Assembly: GCA_026225295.1 (NCBI GenBank)
Contig: JAMFSN010000200.1
Location: 1 to 36,819 of the forward strand
Length of the DNA stretch: 36,819 nt
Reading direction: 5' to 3'
Origin: Frankia alni
GTDB taxonomy: Bacteria; Actinomycetota; Actinomycetes; Frankiales; Frankiaceae
The notes below the pieces were generated by a model, which ran no database searches, was not told the DNA's origin, and worked only from the letters and a program-made list of their open reading frames with translations. Of the stretch, positions 8,013-16,873 are shown in pieces. Within the stretch, counting starts at the first letter, position 1. Each line of letters starts with the position of its first letter. The translations under genes and the position numbers were made by a program.

Positions 8013-9404
8013 ATGAGCCTGTTCGACGCAGGCCTCGAGCAGACCGTCGCCGTCTCCGGCCCGCTGGCGGTCCGGCTTCGGCCCCGCACCCTCGACGACG
8101 TGGCCGGGCAGCGCCATCTGCTGGCCGCCGGTGGTCCGCTGCGGCGCCTGGTCGAAGGGGGCGGCACCACCTCCCTGCTGTTGTGGGGACCGCCCGGGAC
8201 CGGCAAGACGACGCTCGCCCACATCGTCGCGGGCGGGCCCGGTCGCCGGTTCCGGGAGCTGTCGGCCGTGACGGCCGGGGTGAAGGACGTCCGGGCGGTC
8301 ATCGACGAAGCCAAGAACACGCTGGCCATGTCGGAGGAACGCACGGTCCTGTTCGTCGACGAGGTGCACCGCTTCAACAAGGCGCAACAGGACGCGCTGC
8401 TGCCGGCGGTCGAGAACGGCTGGGTGATCCTGGTCGCCGCGACCACCGAGAACCCGTTCTTCTCCGTCATCTCCCCGCTGCTGTCCCGGTCGTTGCTGCT
8501 CACCCTCGAGCCGCTCGCCGACGACGACGTGAGCGCGCTGGTCGCGCGGGCGCTGGTCGACGGGCGGGGCTACGGCGGCCGGGTGGCCATCGAGCCCGCC
8601 GCCGAGGCCCACCTCGTGCGGCTGGCGGCCGGGGACGCCCGCCGCGCTCTCACCGCGCTCGAGGCCGGCGCCGACGCCGCGTTGGCGGCCCCGCCGGCCG
8701 TCCGGCCGGCGGCCGGTTCCGCGGCCGGGCCGGGCGGCGCGGCCGGCCCGGTGACGCTCGACCTGGCCACCTTGGAACAGGCGGTGAACCGGGCGGCCGT
8801 CCGGTACGACCGCGACGGCGATCAGCACTACGACGTCGCGAGTGCGTTCATCAAATCGTTGCGCGGCTCCGATGTCGACGCGGCGCTGCACTACCTCGCG
8901 CGGATGATCGAGGGCGGCGAGGATCCCCGGTTCATCGCCCGGCGCATGATCATCCTGGCCAGCGAAGACATCGGCCTGGCCGAGCCGGGGGCGCTGGCCG
9001 TCGCGGTCGCGGCGGCCTCGGCCCTGGAGAGCGTCGGGCTGCCCGAGGCCCGGCTCGCCCTCGCCCAGGCGGCGATCCACCTGGCCCTGGCGCCGAAGTC
9101 GAACGCGGTGATCGTCGCGATGGACGCCGCGACCGCCGACATCCGGGCCGGTCGCACCGGTGCCGTACCGGTCCACCTGCGCGATTCCCACTACAAGGGG
9201 GCCGGCCGGATCGGCCACGGGGCCGGCTACTCCTATCCGCACGACGCCGGCGCCGGGGTGGTCGCCCAGCAGTACGCCCCGGACGTCGTCGCCGACCGGG
9301 AGTACTACCAGCCCGGACCGCACGGGTTCGAGGCCCGGGCCGGCGAGCGCCTGGCCCAGATCCGCGCGGCGCTGCGGGGCGACGGGTCGGCGAGCTCCGA
9401 TTGA
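8013..9404 (+). CDS. rarA: Replication-associated recombination AAA+ ATPase RarA/MgsA
   Basis: This 463-residue AAA+ ATPase is related to clamp loaders and acts at stalled forks. Walker [10 protein letters not shown] is at 59-67, Walker [10 protein letters not shown] around 113-121, sensor-1 AATTENPFF at about 142-150, and the arginine-finger region SPLLSRS at 154-160. The C-terminal tetramerisation part follows ([12 protein letters not shown], and [18 protein letters not shown]). ATG 8013 is chosen: it follows GTGAGG and matches the family start MSLFD. An Ala/Pro/Gly low-complexity insert at about 222-247 separates the lid from the C-terminal domain. It sits upstream of DUF948-alaS, as in many actinobacteria. 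Confidence 0.96.
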   Translation: MSLFDAGLEQTVAVSGPLAVRLRPRTLDDVAGQRHLLAAGGPLRRLVEGGGTTSLLLWGPPGTGKTTLAHIVAGGPGRRFRELSAVTAGVKDVRAVIDEAKNTLAMSEERTVLFVDEVHRFNKAQQDALLPAVENGWVILVAATTENPFFSVISPLLSRSLLLTLEPLADDDVSALVARALVDGRGYGGRVAIEPAAEAHLVRLAAGDARRALTALEAGADAALAAPPAVRPAAGSAAGPGGAAGPVTLDLATLEQAVNRAAVRYDRDGDQHYDVASAFIKSLRGSDVDAALHYLARMIEGGEDPRFIARRMIILASEDIGLAEPGALAVAVAAASALESVGLPEARLALAQAAIHLALAPKSNAVIVAMDAATADIRAGRTGAVPVHLRDSHYKGAGRIGHGAGYSYPHDAGAGVVAQQYAPDVVADREYYQPGPHGFEARAGERLAQIRAALRGDGSASSD

Positions 9405-9412
9405 CGGACCCC

Positions 9413-9444
9413 TGGTTGCTATCGGTAATGGTTGCTATCGGTAA
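9413..9444 (+). repeat. 16-bp perfect tandem repeat upstream of the DUF948 gene
   Basis: TGGTTGCTATCGGTAA occurs at 9413-9428 and directly again at 9429-9444. It lies in the rarA-DUF948 gap, about 70 bp before the ATG at 9511. Each copy holds a TTGCTA that could serve as a -35; TAGTTG at 9456-9461 would be a weak -10 for the second copy. It may be a duplicated promoter or binding site. Confidence 0.9.
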
Positions 9445-9510
9445 GGTCGAATCCGTAGTTGCGGGCGCCCGCAAGGCGTGCGCGAGTCGACTGATGGAGG
9501 CGGGGCCCGC

Positions 9511-9990
9511 ATGTCCGGTGGTGCGATCGCAGGGCTGATCGCGGCGGGGGCGTTCTCCGTACTCGTTCTGTTCGGCTGCTACGTCCTGTACAAGCTGGGC
9601 AAGATCTTCGACGAGACGGCCGCCCGGGTCCGCCAGACCGGCCTCACGATCGACGAGGGCACGGCCCGCGTCCGCCAGGCCGGTGCGACCGTGGACGAGG
9701 TGAATGTCGCCCTCGCCCACGTCAACAAGGAACTCGAGCGGGTCGACGCGATCACCGCCAACGTGCAGACCATCTCGACCAACGTGTCGTCGCTGACCTC
9801 GCTGTTCGCGGCGACGCTGGGCGGTCCGCTGGTGCGCGTGGCGGCGTTCTCCTACGGGGTCCGGCGCGCGGTGAGCAAGCGCGGCACCGCCGACGTCACC
9901 GCCCGGGTCTCGGCCGAGATGAAGGCCGAGCGGTCCGAGAACAAGGCGATCCGCAAGGCGGCCCGCAAGGCCAGGGCCGGGAGCGCCTGA
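9511..9990 (+). CDS. DUF948 single-pass membrane protein
   Basis: The protein has 159 residues. One membrane helix lies at about 5-27 (GLIAAGAFSVLVLFGCYVLYKLG). It is followed by a coiled-coil-prone stretch with a roughly 15-residue internal repeat (AARVRQTGLTIDEG, then TARVRQAGATVDEV). DUF948 proteins are anchored, methyl-accepting-chemotaxis-like helical proteins of unknown function that sit next to alaS in actinobacteria. The C-terminus is rich in Lys/Arg/Ala (about 130-159). ATG 9511 is chosen because GGAGG (9496-9500) precedes it; an in-frame ATG at 9478 would place the helix behind extra charged residues. The next gene follows one base after the stop. Confidence 0.88.
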   Translation: MSGGAIAGLIAAGAFSVLVLFGCYVLYKLGKIFDETAARVRQTGLTIDEGTARVRQAGATVDEVNVALAHVNKELERVDAITANVQTISTNVSSLTSLFAATLGGPLVRVAAFSYGVRRAVSKRGTADVTARVSAEMKAERSENKAIRKAARKARAGSA

Positions 9991-9991
9991 C

Positions 9992-10297
9992 GTGCCCCGG
10001 ATGTTCTACCTCTCGCTGGGGGCGGCCGCCGGGGTGGTCGCCGTCCGCCGGGTCGCCCGGCTCGCCTCCGCGCTGACCCCGGAGAGTGTGGCCGGTTCGG
10101 TCATCGCCTCGGTCAAGGAGTTCACGGCCGATGTCCGCGACGGTATGGCCGAGCGGGAAGCCGAACTGCGCTCCGCGCTCGGTATCATCGGGGACGACGA
10201 CGCCGATGGGACCACCCATGGGCACCCGCGGTATGAGGGAGCGGACGACGTGACGGTCAACGACCTCGCGGCCAGCAACGGGCGGCGAGCTAGCTAG
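9992..10297 (+). CDS. Small actinobacterial protein between DUF948 and alaS (DUF6167-like)
   Basis: The protein has 101 residues and starts with GTG 9992, one base after the DUF948 stop. An N-terminal hydrophobic stretch (FYLSLGAAAGVVAVRRVARLA, in parts) may anchor it in the membrane. It is followed by an amphipathic helix (VKEFTADVRDGMAEREAELRSAL) and a disordered acidic/polar tail. Its place matches the short protein found between DUF948 and alaS in Streptomyces, which I recall as DUF6167; that label is uncertain. Function unknown; coupling suggests it partners the DUF948 protein. Its stop codon lies inside the hairpin at 10294-10322. Confidence 0.75.
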   Translation: MPRMFYLSLGAAAGVVAVRRVARLASALTPESVAGSVIASVKEFTADVRDGMAEREAELRSALGIIGDDDADGTTHGHPRYEGADDVTVNDLAASNGRRAS

Positions 10298-10322
10298 GGT
10301 GCTTCCGCGGGAAGCACCCTAG
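10294..10322. terminator. Strong hairpin overlapping a stop codon, upstream of alaS
   Basis: Perfect 13-bp arms (CTAGGGTGCTTCC, 10294-10306; complement 10310-10322) surround a 3-nt loop. The left arm contains the TAG stop of the preceding gene. No T-run follows (GGTTTCCC). It most likely ends the rarA-DUF948 transcripts or protects their 3' end. alaS starts 180 bp later. Confidence 0.7.
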
Positions 10323-10501
10323 GGTTTCCCAGCCGGCTGGCGCTCCAGCCGCCCGACGGGTCTCCCCGGCAGCGTTCCATCGGCCGGCCCGGTCCCATCG
10401 TCTGTCCCGCCCCGCGGTGACGTCGAGGGCGGCGGGGCCGGTCGGCCCGGCTGACCCGTCAGCGCCCCCCTCCCGACAACTGCCAGGACCTGCGTGAACT
10501 T

Positions 10502-13153
10502 ATGGACACGGTAGAGATCCGCCGCCGCTTCCTCGCCCACTTCGCCGACCGGGGCCACACCGTCGTGCCCAGCGCGAGCCTGGTCGCCGAGGACCCGACC
10601 CTGCTGCTCGTCAACGCCGGCATGGTGCCGTTCAAGCCGTACTTCCTCGGCGACCTGCCCGCCCCCTGGCGGCGCGCGACCAGCGTGCAGAAGTGCATCC
10701 GGACGGTCGACATCGAGAACGTCGGGCGGACCGCCCGGCACGCGTCGTTCTTCCAGATGTGCGGGAACTTCTCCTTCGGTGACTACTTCAAGGCCGAGGT
10801 CATCCCGTACGCGTTCGAGCTGCTCACCGCCGGGTTCGGCTTCAAAGAGGCTGACCTGTGGGCGACCGTCTACCACGACGACGACGAGGCCGAGCAGATC
10901 TGGCGCACCCTGCTGCCGCCCGAGCGCATCCAGCGCCGCGGCAAGGAGGACAACTACTGGTCGATGGGCGTGCCCGGGCCGTGCGGGCCGTGCAGCGAGA
11001 TCTACTTCGACCGCGGGCCGGCCTTCGGCCGGGACGGCGGGCCGATCGCCGACGAGGAGCGCTACCTCGAGGTCTGGAACCTGGTCTTCATGCAGTTCGA
11101 GCGGGGTCCGGGCGCCGGCTACGACTACCCGATCCTGCGCGACCTGCCCAGCCGGAACATCGACACCGGCCTGGGCCTGGAGCGGATGGCAACGATCCTG
11201 CAAGGGGTCGACAACCTGTACGAGATCGACATCTCCCGCCCGGTGCTCGACCGCGCGTCCGAACTGACCGGCAAGCGGTACGGCGCCGACCCGGCCGACG
11301 ACGTGCGGCTGCGGGTCGTCGCCGATCACACCCGCACCGCGGCCCTGCTGATCGCCGACGGGGTGGTGCCGTCCAACGAAGGTCGGGGCTACGTCCTGCG
11401 CCGCATCCTGCGCCGGGCGGTCCGCAACGTGCGGCTGCTGGGGGGCCGGGACCCGGTCATGGCGGACCTGTTCGACGCCAGCGTGCGGGCCCTGGGCCCG
11501 ATCTACCCGGAGCTGACCGACCGCGAAGTCGCGATCACGCAGATCGCGGTGGGGGAGGAAGGGTCGTTCCTGGAGACCCTGCGGACCGGTACGACGATCT
11601 TCGACACGGCGGCGGCCGCCGCGAAGACCTCGGCCGGCGCCGTGCTGCCCGGCGCCGACGCGTTCAAGCTGCACGACACCTACGGCTTTCCCATCGACCT
11701 GACCCTCGAGATGGCGGCCGAGGCCGGCCTGGCCGTCGACGAGGACGGGTTCCGTCGCCTGATGGCCCGCCAGCGGGAAGCGGCCAAGGCCGACCGTCGA
11801 GGGCGCCGGATCGGCAACGTCGACCTCTCGGTCTACCGGCCGTTGCTGGAGCGGTCCGGGCCGACCGTGTTCACCGGCTACACCGAGCTGGAACGCTCGT
11901 CGCGGGTCACCGGCCTGCTGGGCGGGGCCGACGGCGCGCTGCAGCCGGCCGCGGTGGAGGGCGATGAGGTCGGCCTGGTGCTCGACGTCACCCCCTTCTA
12001 CGCCGAGTCCGGCGGTCAGGAGCCCGACACCGGCAAGATCCTGTTCGACGGCGGCGAGCTGGAGATCCTCGACGTCCAGCGCCCGGTGGCCGATCTGGTC
12101 GTGCACCGGGCCCGGGTGCTGCGCGGCGAGCTGCGGTCCGGCACCGAGGTCCGGGCCCAGGTCGACGCCGACCGGCGGGCCGCGATCTCCCGGTCCCACA
12201 CCGCGACCCACCTGATCCACCAGGCGTTCCGCCGCGCGCTGGGAGAGACGGCGACCCAGGCCGGTTCGCTCAACTCCCCGGGCCGGCTGCGGTTCGACTT
12301 CCGGTCGCCGGGCGCGGTTCCCCCGTCGGTCCTGGCCGACGTCGAGGACGAGGTCAACGAGGTCCTGGTTAAGGACCTCGAGGTCCGGGCGTTCGTCACC
12401 ACCCAGGACGAGGCGCGACGGCTGGGCGCGATGGCGTTGTTCGGCGAGAAGTACGGCGACGAGGTGCGGGTCGTCGACGTCGGCGACTACGCGCGCGAAC
12501 TGTGCGGCGGCACCCACGTGGCCCGGTCGGGCCAGCTCGGCTCGGTGAAGTTGCTGTCCGAATCATCGGTGGCGGCCGGTACCCGGCGGGTCGACGGGCT
12601 GGTCGGGATCGACGCGTTCCGGTTCCTGGCCCGCGAGCATCTGCTGGTCGCGCGGCTGGCCGGTGCGCTGAAGGCCCGGCCGGAGGAGCTGCCCGACCGG
12701 GTGGCCGACATCGTCGGGAAGCTGCGGGACGCCGAGCGCGAGCTGGAGCGGGTCCGGGCCGACGCGGTCCTGGCCGGCGCGGCGACGCTCGCGGCCGGCG
12801 CCGAGGACGTGGGTGGGGTCGCGGTCATCGCGGCCGAGGCGCCCCCCGGGACCAGCGGGGACGACGCGCGCAAGCTCGTCGTGGACGTGCGCGGCCGGTT
12901 GGGTGAGCGGCCCGCGGTGGTGGCCCTCGCGACCCGGGGTGACGGGCGGGCCACGATCGTGGTCGCCACCACCGACGGGGCCCGGACCCTCGGGCTCCGG
13001 GCCGGCGACGTGGTGCGCGAAGCGGCCGGGGCGCTCGGTGGCCGGGGCGGCGGCAAGCCGGACCTGGCCCAGGGCGGCGGCACCGACCCCGACGGCGTGC
13101 CGCGGGCGCTGGGCGTGGTGCGGGCGATCGTCGCCCGCACAACCGGGGGGTGA
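10502..13153 (+). CDS. alaS: Alanyl-tRNA synthetase
   Basis: This class II enzyme of 883 residues charges tRNA-Ala. The aminoacylation domain has motif 1 around [22 protein letters not shown], then the [18 protein letters not shown] block and GLGLERM. The editing domain carries the zinc/catalytic residues HTATH (H566, H570) and CGGTH (C668-H672). The C-Ala domain ends with [15 protein letters not shown]. Length is normal for actinobacteria. ATG 10502 begins the standard TVEIRRRFL start; the Shine-Dalgarno is weak (CAGGA about 12 nt upstream). It heads the run alaS-ruvX-mltG-aroE. Confidence 0.98.
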   Translation: MDTVEIRRRFLAHFADRGHTVVPSASLVAEDPTLLLVNAGMVPFKPYFLGDLPAPWRRATSVQKCIRTVDIENVGRTARHASFFQMCGNFSFGDYFKAEVIPYAFELLTAGFGFKEADLWATVYHDDDEAEQIWRTLLPPERIQRRGKEDNYWSMGVPGPCGPCSEIYFDRGPAFGRDGGPIADEERYLEVWNLVFMQFERGPGAGYDYPILRDLPSRNIDTGLGLERMATILQGVDNLYEIDISRPVLDRASELTGKRYGADPADDVRLRVVADHTRTAALLIADGVVPSNEGRGYVLRRILRRAVRNVRLLGGRDPVMADLFDASVRALGPIYPELTDREVAITQIAVGEEGSFLETLRTGTTIFDTAAAAAKTSAGAVLPGADAFKLHDTYGFPIDLTLEMAAEAGLAVDEDGFRRLMARQREAAKADRRGRRIGNVDLSVYRPLLERSGPTVFTGYTELERSSRVTGLLGGADGALQPAAVEGDEVGLVLDVTPFYAESGGQEPDTGKILFDGGELEILDVQRPVADLVVHRARVLRGELRSGTEVRAQVDADRRAAISRSHTATHLIHQAFRRALGETATQAGSLNSPGRLRFDFRSPGAVPPSVLADVEDEVNEVLVKDLEVRAFVTTQDEARRLGAMALFGEKYGDEVRVVDVGDYARELCGGTHVARSGQLGSVKLLSESSVAAGTRRVDGLVGIDAFRFLAREHLLVARLAGALKARPEELPDRVADIVGKLRDAERELERVRADAVLAGAATLAAGAEDVGGVAVIAAEAPPGTSGDDARKLVVDVRGRLGERPAVVALATRGDGRATIVVATTDGARTLGLRAGDVVREAAGALGGRGGGKPDLAQGGGTDPDGVPRALGVVRAIVARTTGG

Positions 13154-13172
13154 CCCCCTGACGCCGGCCCGC

Positions 13173-13604
13173 GTGCGCGGCGTCCGCATCGGGGTGGACG
13201 TCGGCTCGGTGCGGGTCGGGATCGCGGCCAGTGACCCGGACGGCATCCTCGCCGTCCCGGTCACCACCGTGCGCCGGGTCCGGCGGACCGGGGCCGATCT
13301 CGACGAAATCGCCGCAATCGTGCGGGAACGGGACGCCATCGAGGTGATCGTCGGGCTGCCGACTAGTCTCTCCGGTCGGGAGGGGCCGGCGGCCGCTGCC
13401 GCCCGCGAGTACGTGACGCAGTTGGAACCACGCGTCGCTCCGGTACCCGTGCGGATGGCGGACGAACGGATGACAACCGTTGTCGCCCATCGCAGGATGG
13501 CGGAGACGGGCCTGCGGTCGCGCTCCCGGCGCGCCCTCGTCGACCAGGAGGCCGCGGTGGCGATCCTTCAGAGCTACCTCGACCGACCATCGGACCAACC
13601 GTGA
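13173..13604 (+). CDS. ruvX: RuvX/YqgF-family Holliday-junction-resolvase-like nuclease
   Basis: The protein has 143 residues and an RNase H-like fold. The first catalytic Asp lies in GVDVGSVRVGIA, followed by VIVGLPTSLSGREGPAA, then ADERMTTVVAHRRM and RRALVDQEAAVAILQSYL with the last acidic residues. The family takes part in 16S rRNA 5'-end maturation (YqgF) and was first proposed as a Holliday junction resolvase. GTG 13173 is chosen as the start nearest the conserved strand; CTG 13158 is possible. It follows alaS by 19 bp, and its stop overlaps the mltG GTG (GTGA at 13601). Confidence 0.92.
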   Translation: MRGVRIGVDVGSVRVGIAASDPDGILAVPVTTVRRVRRTGADLDEIAAIVRERDAIEVIVGLPTSLSGREGPAAAAAREYVTQLEPRVAPVPVRMADERMTTVVAHRRMAETGLRSRSRRALVDQEAAVAILQSYLDRPSDQP

Positions 13605-14788
13605 TCGAGAACAATATCGACGACCTGTTCGGTTCCGAGCCGGGCCGACCGGGTCAGCGGGGCGGATCCGGTCGGCGGTCGGACCGCGACGCCCGTGACC
13701 ACCGGGGCGGCGGCCCTGGCGGTCGGCGGCCCCGCAAACGGGTCCTGCCGAAGCTGATCATCACTCTGGTCGTCCTGATCGCCGTGCTCGGGGGCGGGAT
13801 CTACGCGTTCGGGCGGGTCGTCGGCAAGGTCGGTGGCACCGAATCGACCGCTGACTTCGTGGGTTCCGGCACCATGCCGGTCGTCGTGCGGATCCCGGAC
13901 GGTTCCAGCGCCCGCGACATCGGTCGGATCCTGGCCAACGCGGGCGTCGTCGAGACCCCGGGCGCCTTCGTGAACGCCGCCGCCGCTGACGACTCGGCCA
14001 CCTCCCTGCAGCCCGGCTACTACCGGCTCAAGGAACACATGTCCTCGGTCACGGCGCTGCAGACCCTGCTCGATCCGAAGGTCCAGGCCCAATACAAGAT
14101 CATCGTGGTGCCGGGCGAGACCGTGCACGCGGTGATCGATGCGTTGGCCGCCAAGACCGGGATCACGGTGGCCGCGTTCGAGGCGGTGACCAAACATCCC
14201 GTCGGCCTCGGCCTGCCCTCGTACGCGACCACCATCGAGGGCTATTTCTATCCGGGTACCTACGACCTGATGCCGACCACCTCGCCGCAGGCGGTCCTGA
14301 AGATGTTCGTCGACCGGTTCACGACCGAGACGGCGTCGCTCAACATCGAGAGCGGGGCCCGGGCGCTCGGCCGCTCGCCGCAGGACATCGTGACCGTCGC
14401 GTCGATCATCGAACGCGAGGTGGCCAACCCGGGCGAGGCCCCGAAGGTCTCGCGGGTCATCTACAACCGGCTGGCCGACAAGACGGGCAAGTTCCCGACC
14501 CTCGGGATGGACTCGACGACCCGGTACGGGCTCGACGAGTACGAGGGCCCGTTGAGCAACGCCCAGTTGACCGCCAACAACCCGTACAACACCCGCAAGG
14601 TGCGGGGCCTGCCGCCCGGCGCGATCTCCAACCCGGGCCAGGCGGCGCTCGAGGCGGCCCTGCACCCGGCCGCCGGCGGCTGGCTGTGGTTCGTGTCGCT
14701 ACCCAGGTCGAAGGTCACCGTTTTCGCCAGCAGCCAGTCCGAATGGGACGCTGACCTGGCTAAGTATCACTCCGAAGGCGGCGGCTGA
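13601..14788 (+). CDS. mltG: Endolytic murein transglycosylase MltG (YceG-like)
   Basis: The protein has 395 residues. A disordered Gly/Arg-rich cytoplasmic tail (1-48) is followed by one membrane helix at about 50-72. Then comes an extracellular LysM-like part and the YceG lytic domain. The catalytic glutamate is E271 in ASIIEREV; other family blocks are EGYFYPGTYDL, MDSTTRYGL, and NPYNTRKVRGLPPGAISNPG. MltG cleaves nascent glycan strands and sets their length. The start GTG overlaps the ruvX stop by 4 bp, and aroE begins two bases after its stop. Confidence 0.96.
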   Translation: MIENNIDDLFGSEPGRPGQRGGSGRRSDRDARDHRGGGPGGRRPRKRVLPKLIITLVVLIAVLGGGIYAFGRVVGKVGGTESTADFVGSGTMPVVVRIPDGSSARDIGRILANAGVVETPGAFVNAAAADDSATSLQPGYYRLKEHMSSVTALQTLLDPKVQAQYKIIVVPGETVHAVIDALAAKTGITVAAFEAVTKHPVGLGLPSYATTIEGYFYPGTYDLMPTTSPQAVLKMFVDRFTTETASLNIESGARALGRSPQDIVTVASIIEREVANPGEAPKVSRVIYNRLADKTGKFPTLGMDSTTRYGLDEYEGPLSNAQLTANNPYNTRKVRGLPPGAISNPGQAALEAALHPAAGGWLWFVSLPRSKVTVFASSQSEWDADLAKYHSEGGG

Positions 14789-14790
14789 CA

Positions 14791-15714
14791 GTGCCCGGCG
14801 GCGTTGCCGGGCGCGCCGCGGTCCTCGGTTCGCCGATCGGGCATTCGCTGTCGCCGACGCTGCACCGGGCCGCCTACTCCGCGCTCGGGCGCGACTGGTC
14901 CTACACCGCGATCGAGTGTGACGAAGCGGACCTGCCGGCGCTGTTCGCGCGGGTCCGGACCGAGCCCGGCTGGGTCGGCCTGTCGCTGACCATGCCGCTT
15001 AAAATCGCCGCCCTCGGGCTGCTGGACGAAGTGGACGAGCTGGCCGGCCTCATCGGCGCGGTGAACACGGTTGTTGTGCGGGGTGGGACCGCCGGGACGC
15101 GGCTGGTGGGCTACAACACCGACGTCGACGGGATCGCCTACGCGGTCGACCAGGTGTTCGGTGCTGGTGCTGGTGCTGGTGCTGGTGGTGGTGGCGCTGG
15201 GCCGGCGGTCGACGGGGCCCGGCCGACCCGGCCGGTGGTGCTGGGTGCCGGGGGTACCGCCCGGGCCGCCATCGCGGCCCTGGCCCGGCGGAAGGTTCCG
15301 ACCGTCGACCTGTTCGCCCGGCGACCGGCCGCCGCGGAGCCGCTCGTCGAGTTGGGCGCCGCGCTCGGGACCACCGTGACCGCTCACCCCTGGGCCGACC
15401 TGGACGGGCCCGGTGGGCTCGACGGGCCCGGTGGGCGGTGCGACCTGGTGCTGGCCACGACGCCGGCCGGGGCCACCGATGCGCTCGCGGGTCTCCCGTG
15501 GCCGCCCGGCCGCGCGCTGGTTGATCTGCTGTACCACCCCTGGCCGACCCGGCTCGCGGCGGCCGCCCGCGCCGCCGGGGCGCCGGTTGTGGGAGGGCTG
15601 ACGGTGCTCGCGGCCCAGGCGGTCGGCCAGGTCCGGTTGTTCACCGCCGGCGGCGAGGTCGGGGTCGACGTCCTGCGCGCCGCTGGCGAGGCGACCCTCG
15701 CGGACCGGCTGTGA
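14791..15714 (+). CDS. aroE: Shikimate dehydrogenase
   Basis: The protein has 307 residues and reduces 3-dehydroshikimate to shikimate with NADPH. The substrate-binding serines are in GHSLSP (S19, S21), the catalytic lysine is K71 in TMPLK, and the catalytic aspartate is D111 in YNTDVDG. The nucleotide loop is VLGAGGTARAA (150-160). A Gly/Ala repeat (about 124-137), encoded by a GGTGCT microsatellite, lengthens the hinge between the two domains. A second short repeat (DGPGGL) follows later. The family's usual NRT motif of the NADP site appears as FARRPAAA, as in many actinobacterial paralogues. GTG 14791 lies two bases after mltG. Confidence 0.94.
   Translation: MPGGVAGRAAVLGSPIGHSLSPTLHRAAYSALGRDWSYTAIECDEADLPALFARVRTEPGWVGLSLTMPLKIAALGLLDEVDELAGLIGAVNTVVVRGGTAGTRLVGYNTDVDGIAYAVDQVFGAGAGAGAGGGGAGPAVDGARPTRPVVLGAGGTARAAIAALARRKVPTVDLFARRPAAAEPLVELGAALGTTVTAHPWADLDGPGGLDGPGGRCDLVLATTPAGATDALAGLPWPPGRALVDLLYHPWPTRLAAAARAAGAPVVGGLTVLAAQAVGQVRLFTAGGEVGVDVLRAAGEATLADRL
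15160..15183 (+). repeat. GGTGCT hexanucleotide repeat in aroE
   Basis: Four perfect GGTGCT units, followed by degenerate GGTGGT/GGTGGC units up to about 15195. It encodes Gly-Ala repeats in the inter-domain hinge and may vary in length between strains without a frameshift. Confidence 0.95.
15403..15435 (+). repeat. 18-bp-period repeat in aroE
   Basis: GACGGGCCCGGTGGG occurs at 15403-15417 and 15421-15435 (period 18 bp), giving DGPGGL then DGPGGR in the protein. Confidence 0.93.
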
Positions 15715-15727
15715 ACGGGGAACGGTC

Positions 15728-16420
15728 GTGAACGCCGGGTTCGCGGTGCTGGCCGCGGTCCCGGCCCTGGCGCTCGTCCCGCCGCTGCACCGGGTGGTCG
15801 CCGCGACCGGTCCCAGCGGCCTCCCGCCGGCCGAAGCCGCAACGGCTTCCGGGCCGGGCCGGGCGGTTGCTTCCCCGCGCCGACCGTCGCTCGTCGTGCA
15901 GGCCGGGGTCACGGCGGCCGCGGCGGTCGGGGTGGCGGTCGCGTTGCGCGCCCATCCGGGCTGGTTGCCCGCCTACCTGTACCTCGTCGCCGTCGGGGTC
16001 GCGCTCGGGATCACCGACCTGCGCGTCCATCGCCTTCCCGATGTCCTGACGCTGCCGTCCTATCCGGTGCTCGCGGCTCTGTTCGGGGTGGCCGCGGCCA
16101 TCGACGGCGGGTCGGAGCGGTTGGTGCGGGCCGCGGTCGCCGGCGGGGTCGTCTGGCTGGCGTTCGCCGCGTTGTGGACCTTGTCCGGCGACGGACTGGG
16201 GCTCGGCGACGTGAAGATCTCCGGGCTCATCGGTGCGGCGCTCGGGTGGCTCGGCTGGGGGAACGTGGTGGTCGGGCTCGGGATCGGCATGATCACCGCC
16301 GGCCTCGTCGCGGCCGTGCTGCTGCTGATCGGCCGGGCCAACCGACGCAGCCGCATTGCCTACGGCCCGTACCTCCTGCTCGGCACGCTGGCCGCCGTCC
16401 TTCTGGCCCACCCCGCCTGA
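15728..16420 (+). CDS. Type IV prepilin peptidase, short A24 form
   Basis: This 230-residue integral membrane aspartic protease has several membrane helices. The catalytic aspartates are D97 (ITDLRVHRLPD) and D161 in the GxGD motif (GLGLGDVK, 156-163). The N-terminal cytoplasmic methyltransferase region of full-length PilD, with its two CxxC pairs, is absent; residues 1-55 are instead a helix and an Ala/Pro linker. Such short forms process Flp/Tad pilins or pseudopilins. No pilin, tad or ComGC-like gene is in the window, so the substrate is elsewhere. GTG 15728 follows aroE by 13 bp. Placement between aroE and aroC is common in actinobacteria. Confidence 0.9.
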   Translation: MNAGFAVLAAVPALALVPPLHRVVAATGPSGLPPAEAATASGPGRAVASPRRPSLVVQAGVTAAAAVGVAVALRAHPGWLPAYLYLVAVGVALGITDLRVHRLPDVLTLPSYPVLAALFGVAAAIDGGSERLVRAAVAGGVVWLAFAALWTLSGDGLGLGDVKISGLIGAALGWLGWGNVVVGLGIGMITAGLVAAVLLLIGRANRRSRIAYGPYLLLGTLAAVLLAHPA

Positions 16421-16574
16421 CCGGTCCGGCCCCGTCGCGCCCCAGCCCGTCAGCGTGATCGCAGGTTCCGGGGTGCGCCGAGGACGACGCAAGCCCGAAC
16501 GGCCCGAGCGGCAGCCGGTGGCCGGCCCCGGCCGGGACGGGGTGGCGAGAGTGGCAGCGTGAGCGGTGCATCGT

Positions 16575-16615
16575 TGGCATGGTCAGCGTTCAGTGGGCGT
16601 GCGCTGACCATGCCA
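16575..16615. terminator. Perfect 14-bp inverted repeat after the prepilin peptidase gene
   Basis: Arms TGGCATGGTCAGCG (16575-16588) and its exact complement (16602-16615) flank a 13-nt loop. It lies in the 511-bp gap between the peptidase and aroC. It could be a terminator, or a translation-control hairpin for the small frame whose ATG (16610) lies in the right arm. The octamer GTCAGCGT, part of the arm, recurs nearby around 16448, 16638 and 16697. Confidence 0.6.
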
Positions 16616-16834
16616 GTCGCCGAAAAGGCCCGGAGTGTCAGCGTCGCTAAACGTTCCCGCGCGCGGCGACGACGACAGTTCCGGGGGCGCGAGGAAGCGT
16701 CAGCGTCCGGGGGCGTGGTGGCGGACGGCGAGCCTGCCAAACCGGAACCGTTCGCGCCCGAGGTGATCGTCACCCGACCCGCCCCGCCGCATCTCCGGGC
16801 CGGCCGCGCCAAGGTGCGCCCCGGAGCGCGCTGA
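16610..16834 (+). CDS. Possible small basic protein, 74 aa
   Basis: Not recognised. The frame from ATG 16610 (an upstream GTG at 16559 would add 17 residues) has third-position GC bias like the neighbours. It encodes a Lys/Arg-rich N-terminal half (KRSRARRRRQFRGRE), then a Pro-rich half (EPFAPEVIVTRPAPPHL). No convincing Shine-Dalgarno is visible, and the start lies in the arm of a hairpin. It could equally be chance, since long open frames are common at this GC content. It fills most of the otherwise empty 16421-16931 gap; nothing else coding is seen there. Confidence 0.33.
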   Translation: MPVAEKARSVSVAKRSRARRRRQFRGREEASASGGVVADGEPAKPEPFAPEVIVTRPAPPHLRAGRAKVRPGAR

Positions 16835-16849
16835 TGCTGCCGTACCGCG

Positions 16850-16873
16850 GGGCGGCCGCGGTGACGGCCGCCC
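16850..16873. terminator. 9-bp-arm hairpin upstream of aroC
   Basis: GGGCGGCCG (16850-16858) and its complement (16865-16873) enclose the loop CGGTGA. It probably ends transcription from the left, so aroC would have its own promoter in 16874-16931, where no clear -10 box was found. Confidence 0.5.

Noticed and set aside
10319-12517. Long antisense frame over alaS
   Set aside because: Codon-bias shadow of alaS; no recognisable domain or ribosome-binding site.
16850-16873. Hairpin upstream of aroC with loop CGGTGA, identical to the PyrR hexaloop
   Set aside because: The stem lacks the internal loop (TTTAA) and the GAAGGA side of a PyrR site, and pairs continuously like a terminator. A 6-nt match in such GC-rich DNA is easily chance.
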